Assembly: GCA_002710765.1 (NCBI GenBank)
Contig: PALK01000031.1
Span: 22,641-31,949, forward strand
Source of the DNA: Rickettsiales bacterium
GTDB taxonomy: Bacteria; Pseudomonadota; Alphaproteobacteria; Methylaequorales; Methylaequoraceae
Length of the DNA: 9,309 bases
Reading direction: 5' to 3'
Part shown: in pieces, positions 1 to 5,779 of the stretch
How the letters are laid out: each line of letters opens with the position of its first letter
How positions within the stretch are numbered: position 1 is the stretch's first letter
The notes under the pieces: generated by a model
What the model saw: only the letters and a program-made list of their open reading frames with translations
The model's database searches: none
What the model was told of the DNA's origin: nothing
Translations under genes and position numbers: made by a program

Positions 1-623
1 GTTGTTGGCTTGAAGAAGTCCTCTGGGTAATCATAGGCTAATTCCTGTGTGTCCTGGCACAAACCCAGAAATGCAGGGCCACAATCTGCAGGATCTAATA
101 ACAGCGCTGTAGCTTGAGGTAAGGATTGGATGATTTGCTCAGGATGAGTAATTCGATCCCAGTATCGGGTTACTGCCTTAAAAGCATCATTAGCAGTTAT
201 TGTAGGATTATTAAAATGCTCCAGTTGTTGAAGGACTGGGTCAGGTCTCCTATTTGCAAACACATCACCAGAAAGCATTAATATTGGTAATCTATTTGCG
301 TGTGCTAAAGCCGCAGCAGTAAGCATGTTGGTTGCACCTGGTCCAATTGAGGACGTAGCAACCATTATTTGTTTGCGTAGCTTAGCTTTAGCATAGGCAA
401 CTCCTGCTAGTGCCATTGATTGTTCATTCTGTCCCCGCCACGTGGGTAGTTTATCTGTAACTTTTTCAAGAGCTTCAGCCAAACAGGTAACATTTCCATG
501 ACCAAATATACCAAAAACACCAGCATATAAGGGTTCCTTCTTTCCATCAATTTCGATATATTGATTGCACAGATATTTTACGACAGCTTGCGCCATAGTC
601 ATTCGAATAGTTTTTTTGTTCAT
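1..623 (-). CDS. iolD: 3D-(3,5/4)-trihydroxycyclohexane-1,2-dione hydrolase, N-terminal part (runs off left edge)
   Basis: ThDP-dependent cytosolic enzyme of myo-inositol catabolism that opens the ring of the diketone made by IolE, giving 5-deoxyglucuronate. The frame is open from the ATG at 621-623 to the window edge, giving 207 codons; the family is usually about 610-650 residues, so only the N-terminal third is present. It begins MNKKTIRMTMAQAVVKYL, close to known IolD starts. It carries FGIFGHGNV (residues 38-45) and RGQNEQSMALAG (63-74), whose Glu67 aligns with the conserved ThDP-activating glutamate, followed by SSIGPGATNM (91-100), all hallmarks of the pyrimidine-binding domain. An AGGA on the minus strand (633-636) lies 9 nt before the ATG. 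The gene is transcribed divergently from iolG. Family assignment is firm; the C-terminal ThDP-Mg motif is outside the window and cannot be checked. Confidence 0.95.
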   Translation of the reverse strand, partial: MNKKTIRMTMAQAVVKYLCNQYIEIDGKKEPLYAGVFGIFGHGNVTCLAEALEKVTDKLPTWRGQNEQSMALAGVAYAKAKLRKQIMVATSSIGPGATNMLTAAALAHANRLPILMLSGDVFANRRPDPVLQQLEHFNNPTITANDAFKAVTRYWDRITHPEQIIQSLPQATALLLDPADCGPAFLGLCQDTQELAYDYPEDFFKPT

Positions 624-766
624 ATCTTATTTTCCTAAATCAAATTTTGCTTTAATAGTTATTCCAACGAGTAAATGTTGACAAGGATTTTTGAAGAAAT
701 TGATGTTAACTTAGTGTTAGTAAAATCAATAATAGATAAGTAAGATCTGAAGGAGAAGGAGCAAGG
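624..766. promoter_or_regulatory. Divergent iolD/iolG promoter region
   Basis: This 143-bp AT-rich gap must hold promoters for both iolD (leftward) and iolG (rightward). A TTGACA at 678-683 could be a rightward -35, but no good -10 lies 16-18 nt away. On the minus strand TTGTCA (679-684) overlaps it, with the weak hexamer TAACTA 17 nt further on (656-661). TTAAC (706-710) and GTTAG (716-720) form an imperfect inverted repeat that could be an operator. The -35 matches are seen directly; promoter and operator function is inferred. Confidence 0.4.
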
Positions 767-1774
767 ATGGTAACTTTCGGTATTATTGGGTGCGGTAGAA
801 TTGGGCAAATGCACGCACAAATATTGATGAGGGAGGATAGAGCAAATTTAGCTGCCGTTTATGATGTAAATGAACAACTTGCTTCAGAAATTTCAATGCA
901 AACTAGTGCCACGTTTTGCAATAGTGATGAGGAGATATTCAATAATAGTAGTTTGGACGCTGTCTTGATTTCTTCTGCTACAGCTACGCATGCGGACTAT
1001 ATAGAAAAGGCAGTCAAGAGCGGCAAGGCAGTTTTTTGTGAGAAGCCTATTGATTTGAGCCTTGATAGGATCAGGAGCTGTTATGCAAATATAAGTTCAG
1101 CAAAGTTACCGATCCAAGTTGGTTTTAATCGTCGCTTTGATCCAGGACACTCAGCCGTAAAAAAGGCTCTTGATGAGGGAAAAATAGGTGACTTACATCA
1201 AGTAATCATCACCTCACGAGATCCAGAGATGCCTAGTGAGCAATATTATAAAACCGCAGGTGGTTTATTCAGAGATATGACAATCCATGACTTTGATTTA
1301 GCAAGATTTTACCTGGGTGAAGATCCCATAGAGATCTATGCTTCGGCTCAAAGGATGATTGACCCAGCGCTAATGAACAAAATTGGTGACTATGATACAG
1401 CGATGTTTATCCTATGCGGATCAGATGGAAAGCAATGCCTAATTAATAACTCTAGGACTGCGGTTTATGGCTATGACCAAAGAGTAGAATTATTAGGATC
1501 GAAAGGTATGCTCCAAAGTGATAATGTAAAAACTAATCAAATGAAATACTTTATGGACTCTGGAACTGAAATCTCGAGTCCTTATTTGCATTTTTTTATA
1601 GAACGATATCAAGATGCTTTTTCAGCCCAATTGCGCTCCTTTATTAATGCAGTTGAATTAGGTCAGCCCCCTGCTGTTGGGTTTGAAGATGGGTATAAAG
1701 CCTTAGTAATTGCTGAGGCGGCATACTTAGCGATAAAGAAGGGTGCAAAAGTTCCAATAAATTATAACTGGTAA
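767..1774 (+). CDS. iolG: Inositol 2-dehydrogenase (Gfo/Idh/MocA family)
   Basis: Predicted NAD-dependent oxidation of myo-inositol to scyllo-inosose (2-keto-myo-inositol), the first step of the pathway. At 335 residues it has normal family length. The N-terminal Rossmann domain starts FGIIGCGRIGQMHA (residues 4-17, GxGxxG type); CEKPIDL (91-97) carries the catalytic-site Lys93. The substrate domain has GGLFRDMTIHDFDLARF (165-181), with Asp170 and His174 matching the catalytic Asp/His pair of IolG. GFNRRFDP (119-126) is also typical. Two AAGGAG copies (750-755 and 756-761) precede the ATG; the nearer one sits 5 nt away. It is the first gene of a rightward run and lies head-to-head with iolD, which supports inositol rather than another cyclitol or sugar. 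A related substrate (chiro- or scyllo-inositol) cannot be excluded from sequence alone. Confidence 0.88.
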   Translation: MVTFGIIGCGRIGQMHAQILMREDRANLAAVYDVNEQLASEISMQTSATFCNSDEEIFNNSSLDAVLISSATATHADYIEKAVKSGKAVFCEKPIDLSLDRIRSCYANISSAKLPIQVGFNRRFDPGHSAVKKALDEGKIGDLHQVIITSRDPEMPSEQYYKTAGGLFRDMTIHDFDLARFYLGEDPIEIYASAQRMIDPALMNKIGDYDTAMFILCGSDGKQCLINNSRTAVYGYDQRVELLGSKGMLQSDNVKTNQMKYFMDSGTEISSPYLHFFIERYQDAFSAQLRSFINAVELGQPPAVGFEDGYKALVIAEAAYLAIKKGAKVPINYNW

Positions 1775-1810
1775 TGTCCCTTTTATTAATAAATTATAGT
1801 ATAACACTTT

Positions 1811-1815
1811 AGGGG
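1811..1815 (+). promoter_or_regulatory. Ribosome-binding site deciding between tandem ATG codons
   Basis: AGGGG lies only 3 nt before the first ATG (1819) of the aldolase gene and 6 nt before the second (1822). The spacing favours the second ATG, which removes one Met from the protein. Confidence 0.5.
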
Positions 1816-1818
1816 TAG

Positions 1819-2601
1819 ATGATGGAAAATAAATTGAAAACTCTTTGGGATGAAGGAAAGCCAATTATTAATAGCTGGATGGCTTCAAACTCTCCATTCT
1901 GTGGAGAAGTTTTGGCAGAAAGCGGATTTGACTCAATTACTGTAGATTTACAGCATGGATTGAATGATTACAAGGATGCGCTTTCTATTTTTCAGGCTAT
2001 TGGAAGATACCCTGTTTGCCCAATGGCAAGGGTTCCTTGGTTGGATCCTCAGATAATCATGAAAATCCTTGATGCTGGAGCTATGGGCATAATTTGCCCA
2101 ATGATAAATAATTTAGAGCAAGCTGAAGAATTCGTTTCGTATATGCGATATCCTCCTTTAGGTCAGAGAAGTTACGGACCCACCCGCGCAATATATTCAT
2201 TAGGAGGGTCCTATTGGGAGCATGCAAATTCTGAAATTCTAGCTTTAGCCATGATAGAAACGAGAGAGTCTTTTGAAAATATTCAGTCAATCGTTACTAC
2301 AAGAGGGTTGTCCGGTATTTACATAGGTCCTTCTGACCTCAGTATAGGGTTATCCGAGGGCCGACTAAAACCTGGAATGGATAGGACCGAACCCGAAATA
2401 GAAAATGCTATAAAAGCAATCTTGAGTGAGGCAAAAAAGGCTAATATTTTTGCTGGCATTCATTGTGCAACTGCTGAATACGCAGCAAAGGCTGTGGGTT
2501 GGGGTTTTGATATGGTGACAGTTAATTCTGACATGCGACTTCTAGCAGAAGTAGCAACTGATACAGTTAGCAGTACTAGAGATCTTATAAAGAATGTCTA
2601 A
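1819..2601 (+). CDS. HpcH/HpaI family class II aldolase (2-keto-3-deoxy acid aldolase type)
   Basis: Predicted metal-dependent aldolase acting on a 2-oxo-3-deoxy acid, releasing pyruvate (or a close analogue) and an aldehyde. Its 260 residues form one TIM barrel, the normal size. Family residues are visible: DLQHG (residues 43-47) with the catalytic-type His46, Arg71 in MARVPW, metal ligands Glu147 in AMIETRE and Asp173 in IGPSDLS, and the MRYPPLGQRSYG segment (109-120). The DLQHG form replaces the D-G-E-H of HpaI/GarL proper and is common in less characterised relatives, so substrate is unknown. It starts 44 bp after iolG and is followed 36 bp later by a hydroxyacid dehydrogenase, so co-transcription is likely. 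The kinase-fused DUF2090 domain downstream probably supplies the inositol-pathway aldolase, so this enzyme more likely serves a side branch. Translation may start at 1819 or 1822. Confidence 0.85.
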   Translation: MMENKLKTLWDEGKPIINSWMASNSPFCGEVLAESGFDSITVDLQHGLNDYKDALSIFQAIGRYPVCPMARVPWLDPQIIMKILDAGAMGIICPMINNLEQAEEFVSYMRYPPLGQRSYGPTRAIYSLGGSYWEHANSEILALAMIETRESFENIQSIVTTRGLSGIYIGPSDLSIGLSEGRLKPGMDRTEPEIENAIKAILSEAKKANIFAGIHCATAEYAAKAVGWGFDMVTVNSDMRLLAEVATDTVSSTRDLIKNV

Positions 2602-2637
2602 TAATGATTAGATCTAACAGACCTTAGGTAATTTTAA

Positions 2638-3588
2638 ATGCCAAATATTCTTATAGCTGGTGAATTGCATACGTCAGGTATAGATTTTCTTGAGACGTTA
2701 AGTGATTATACTTTTGATTACGTTAAGAAAGTATCAAATGAAAGTTTCTTGCCCTATTTAGAGAATGCAGATGCCCTAGTTTTGCGAACACAGCAGTTTA
2801 ACGCAGAAGATATCCAGAAATCAAAAAACCTTAAGATAGTGTCTCGACATGGAGTTGGTTTTGATTCAGTAGATATACAAGCACTGAAAGAAAGAAATAT
2901 TCCATTAACTATTGTTGGTGATGTTAATTCCTCTTCAGTGAGTGAGCATACCATGATGCTAATTATGGCAGTTTTTAAAAGGATTTTAGTAGCTGACCAG
3001 GCAGTGAGAACCTTTAACTGGAGTTATAGAGATAAGTACGAACCGGTAGAGCTTTTTGGAAAAAACCTTTTGATAGTAGGATATGGTCGCGTTGGTCAGA
3101 AAGTAGCTCAACTAGCTGAGGCTTTTGGAATGAATATTTATATTTATGACCCTTATATCTTGGCAAAGATCCCAAAAGAATATAAATATTTTAGTCGCTT
3201 GGAAGAGGCATTTGGAATTTCTGATTGTATTTCCTTAAACTTACCCAAAGTTGAAAAACCAATAATATCCCAAAAGAATGCTAAGTATCTAAAACCAGGA
3301 GTTGTAATAATTAATACAGCAAGGGGAGGTTTAATAGATTTGAACACCTTAAAAGAAGGCCTTCAGAGTGGAGTGATAGCTGGTGCTGGCTTGGATGTCT
3401 TTGATAGTGAGCCACCCGATCAGAATATGATTTTAAATGAATTTAGACAGGTCATCCTAACCCCTCATCAGGCTGGCCTAAGTGCGGAGTCTGCGAAAAG
3501 GATGTCTCTTAAGTCTGTTCAGAACATTATAGATTTTTTTAATGGAAATTTAGATTCAAAGCTTGTTGTCAATGGGATAACCCTATGA
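2638..3588 (+). CDS. D-isomer-specific 2-hydroxyacid dehydrogenase (phosphoglycerate dehydrogenase-like)
   Basis: Predicted NAD-dependent oxidoreductase interconverting a D-2-hydroxyacid and its 2-oxoacid. The 316 residues form the usual discontinuous catalytic domain (about 1-100 and 285-316) around a Rossmann domain. Visible motifs are VGYGRVGQ (147-154), Asp171 at the end of the second strand (favouring NAD over NADP), NTARGGLID (226-234) with substrate-binding Arg229, Glu258 in FDSEP and the catalytic His277 in LTPHQAG. No ACT or other regulatory domain follows, so it is the short form and need not be a serine-biosynthesis SerA. A weak TAGG (2625-2628) precedes the ATG. It sits between an aldolase and a Gfo-type dehydrogenase, overlapping the latter by 4 bp, which argues for a catabolic role on hydroxypyruvate, glyoxylate or a sugar-derived 2-oxoacid. 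Family is firm, substrate open. Confidence 0.87.
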   Translation: MPNILIAGELHTSGIDFLETLSDYTFDYVKKVSNESFLPYLENADALVLRTQQFNAEDIQKSKNLKIVSRHGVGFDSVDIQALKERNIPLTIVGDVNSSSVSEHTMMLIMAVFKRILVADQAVRTFNWSYRDKYEPVELFGKNLLIVGYGRVGQKVAQLAEAFGMNIYIYDPYILAKIPKEYKYFSRLEEAFGISDCISLNLPKVEKPIISQKNAKYLKPGVVIINTARGGLIDLNTLKEGLQSGVIAGAGLDVFDSEPPDQNMILNEFRQVILTPHQAGLSAESAKRMSLKSVQNIIDFFNGNLDSKLVVNGITL

Positions 3589-4706
3589 ACGCTCATCATA
3601 AACCACTCAAAATAGGATTAATTGGTACTGGTTTCATGGGGAAGACCCATGTATATGGTTACGCTATAGCAGATCGAGTTTTTGACTTACCATATAAGTT
3701 AGAGTTAGTGTCTGTGGCCGATGTAAGTGAAGACCTTGCGCAAAGTGCGGCACACTCTTTAGGATTCAAGAGAGCAACTTCTAATTGGTTAGACTTAATT
3801 GATGATAGGGACTTGGACTTGATTTCAATAACTTCACCAAATGAATTTCATAAAGAAATGGCTATAGCTGCTTTAGAAGCTGGAAAGCATGTTTACTGTG
3901 AAAAGCCACTTGCTCCAACCCTAAAAGACTGTGATGAAATGGTTTGTGTCGCAGGTAAATCAGCAGGAAAAACTCAAGTAGGGTATAATTATTTAAGCAA
4001 CCCAATGTTAGGCGTTGCAAGAAACCTTATTGAGAGTGGAGAGTTAGGAAAGATAATTAGTTTTCGAGGAATTCATATTGAAGATTACATGTCTGATCCG
4101 GATAGTGTCTATACATGGAGGCATAATCCAGTTGGTGGAGGCGTGTTAGCTGATCTTGGGAGTCATATTTTGGCTACTGCTGAATTCCTTTTAGGACCAA
4201 TCTGTGAAGTTCTGGGGGATTGTGTCACGGTGATCCCATCACGAAAGACTTGTGAGGGTGTCAGAAAGGAAATTAAAGTTGATGATATCTCTCGAAGTTA
4301 CCTGAAATTTTCCTCTGGAGTGACTGGAAATATTGAAGCTAGCTGGTTGGCTACCGGTCGTAAAATGAAACATGATTTTGAGATTAATGGGACCCAAGGC
4401 TCTATTTCATATTCCCAAGAGCGCCTAAATGAGCTCAATTTTTTCTCAAAAAAGGATAAACAAGGGTTCCAGGGTTTTAGAAAAATTGAAGCTGGCCCTG
4501 AACACGAACCTTATGGAAGGTTTTGTGTAGCACCTGGTCATCAGCTTGGCTTTAATGATCTAAAAGCAATAGAAATTAGTAAATTCGTCCAGGCAATTGA
4601 CGGTACTGAATCAGAACCCTTTAATTTTGAGAGGGGCCAAAGGATCCAGCTACTAGTGGATGCAATTCGCAAATCCTCGGAAGAAAAGATTTGGATCAAG
4701 GTTTAA
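3585..4706 (+). CDS. Second Gfo/Idh/MocA family oxidoreductase
   Basis: Predicted NAD(P)-dependent dehydrogenase of a sugar, anhydrosugar or cyclitol. At 373 residues it is longer than the IolG homologue in this window. The Rossmann motif is IGLIGTGFMGKTH (residues 10-22), followed by EKPLAPT (106-112) with catalytic-site Lys107, and YTWRHNPVGGGVLADLGSH (176-194) with Asp190 and His194 in the active-site positions. The TWRH...GGG..DLGSH layout resembles proteobacterial oxidoreductases of about 370-390 residues, including levoglucosan-dehydrogenase-like and many uncharacterised proteins, more than IolG. Its ATG overlaps the stop codon of the upstream dehydrogenase (ATGA at 3585-3588), implying translational coupling and probably a shared pathway. 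It is the last gene of the rightward run and meets the aldo/keto reductase tail-to-tail with 11 bp between them. Substrate is not identifiable from sequence. Confidence 0.85.
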   Translation: MNAHHKPLKIGLIGTGFMGKTHVYGYAIADRVFDLPYKLELVSVADVSEDLAQSAAHSLGFKRATSNWLDLIDDRDLDLISITSPNEFHKEMAIAALEAGKHVYCEKPLAPTLKDCDEMVCVAGKSAGKTQVGYNYLSNPMLGVARNLIESGELGKIISFRGIHIEDYMSDPDSVYTWRHNPVGGGVLADLGSHILATAEFLLGPICEVLGDCVTVIPSRKTCEGVRKEIKVDDISRSYLKFSSGVTGNIEASWLATGRKMKHDFEINGTQGSISYSQERLNELNFFSKKDKQGFQGFRKIEAGPEHEPYGRFCVAPGHQLGFNDLKAIEISKFVQAIDGTESEPFNFERGQRIQLLVDAIRKSSEEKIWIKV

Positions 4707-4717
4707 TTCAATTTTTA

Positions 4718-5677
4718 TTACTCTAGCTTATAAGCTCTGCCTGCCTCTGGATTTTCAGTTGAATAAGGGAGCGACAAAAGCTTATTCCAAGCCTCTTGAG
4801 GTATAGGAATGGTTGCCCACTCCATTGTCTGAATTATTCGTTCTGTCTTGGTTATACCAATAATAGTTGAGGAAATCCTTTTATCCCGAATGGAGAACTG
4901 TAAAGCTGCTGCTCCTAGTGGGATATCAAATTGATTACAGATTTTTTCTATTTCAACTATTGGTAGTAAAGCTTTTTCAGGGACATTCTGATATACTAAT
5001 CTTTTGGTCTTACTTGTCCCTTTAGCTAATATTCCACCACAAAATGGTGCAGCATTAAATATTTTTATACCTTTTTCATGGGCTAAATCAAATAGTTTAT
5101 CAGCTTGACGGTTTAATAATGTATACCTGTTGTGATTAATCAAAACATCGAACGGCCAGTTAGGAATTATTTTTTCCATAAGGTCAATATCTCCCATCGC
5201 TAAGCCAACTAAATTTACGAGGCCTTCATCTTTGATTTTAAATAATGCATCCAGGGCTCCTCCTGGTTCTGTAATATCTTTAACGTCCCTGCAATGTTCA
5301 GGATCATGCAAATGGAGAATATCAATTTGATCTGTTCCTAAAGCCTGTATACTCTCATCGAAAGACCTTCTTGTTACATCGGCATCTAGTACGTCAGTAG
5401 TCATGTCTCGATCTATTTTGGTAGCCAATACAAAGTTTTTAGGTTTCCCCCCAATCTTTTTAAGAACATTTCCGATCAGTTGTTCACTTCTTCCCATGCC
5501 ATAATTTCTGGATGTGTCCATAAAATTGATTGGGGATTGGAAAATTGCTTGAATAGTTTCTTCAGCTTCAGAGGGGTCAACTTCATATCCATAAGTTTCT
5601 GGCATGTTACCCAACGCAGAAGTACCAAAACATATGTTTGTTATGCATAGATCGTTAGAAATATTTACCTTTTCCAT
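4718..5677 (-). CDS. Aldo/keto reductase (aldose 1-dehydrogenase-like)
   Basis: Predicted cytosolic NAD(P)-dependent oxidoreductase with a TIM-barrel fold. The 319 residues carry the complete AKR tetrad: Asp54 and Tyr59 in MDTSRNYG, Lys87 in ATKID, and His124 in LHLHDPE. The C-terminal cofactor region IIGITKTERI (about 273-282) is also present. The beginning (FGTSALGNMPETYGY) and DTSRNYGMGRSE resemble the D-threo-aldose/L-fucose 1-dehydrogenase and pyridoxal dehydrogenase branch, which oxidises sugars to lactones; reduction of an aldehyde is equally possible. GGAG on the minus strand (5688-5691) lies 10 nt before the ATG. The gene stands alone on the minus strand between two rightward groups, convergent with the Gfo gene and divergent from iolC, so it has its own promoter. 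Family is certain, substrate is a guess. Confidence 0.87.
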   Translation of the reverse strand: MEKVNISNDLCITNICFGTSALGNMPETYGYEVDPSEAEETIQAIFQSPINFMDTSRNYGMGRSEQLIGNVLKKIGGKPKNFVLATKIDRDMTTDVLDADVTRRSFDESIQALGTDQIDILHLHDPEHCRDVKDITEPGGALDALFKIKDEGLVNLVGLAMGDIDLMEKIIPNWPFDVLINHNRYTLLNRQADKLFDLAHEKGIKIFNAAPFCGGILAKGTSKTKRLVYQNVPEKALLPIVEIEKICNQFDIPLGAAALQFSIRDKRISSTIIGITKTERIIQTMEWATIPIPQEAWNKLLSLPYSTENPEAGRAYKLE

Positions 5678-5779
5678 AAAATTCTAACTCCATTAAAATT
5701 TGTTGCTTTTGATAGGGTGATTATTTAACAAAACATCAGTATTATATAAACCAGTTTTTTATCAGATTTTTATTCAGTT
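5678..5779. promoter_or_regulatory. Divergent promoter region, aldo/keto reductase and iolC
   Basis: This 102-bp AT-rich gap separates head-to-head genes. On the minus strand TATAAT (5741-5746) is a perfect -10 consensus pointing at the aldo/keto reductase; the same stretch reads TATATA/TATAAA (5743-5750) towards iolC. No convincing -35 was found for either direction. The iolC side contains a short imperfect repeat (TTTTTATCAG at 5756-5765, then TTTTTATTCAG) and no visible Shine-Dalgarno sequence. Promoter assignment is inferred. Confidence 0.4.

Noticed and set aside
1782..1793. 12-bp palindrome TTTATTAATAAA between iolG and the aldolase gene
   Set aside because: Pure A/T and too short for a stable hairpin; expected by chance in such AT-rich gaps and not repeated elsewhere.
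2081..2290. Short minus-strand frame inside the aldolase gene (similar ones at 2754-2954, 3153-3347 and 7816-8097)
   Set aside because: All lie wholly within strongly supported genes on the other strand and have no recognisable domain; shadows.
2580..2615. Two AGATCT copies flanking the end of the aldolase gene
   Set aside because: Short self-palindromes with no wider symmetry; no terminator or recombination site can be supported.
4725..4736. 12-bp palindrome AGCTTATAAGCT near the convergent gene ends, considered as a bidirectional terminator
   Set aside because: It lies inside the aldo/keto reductase coding end, could form only a 4-bp stem, and has no T tract in a useful position.
5709..5714. 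TTGATA as a -35 for iolC
   Set aside because: The distance to the only good -10-like stretch (5743-5750) is about 28 nt, far beyond normal spacing.
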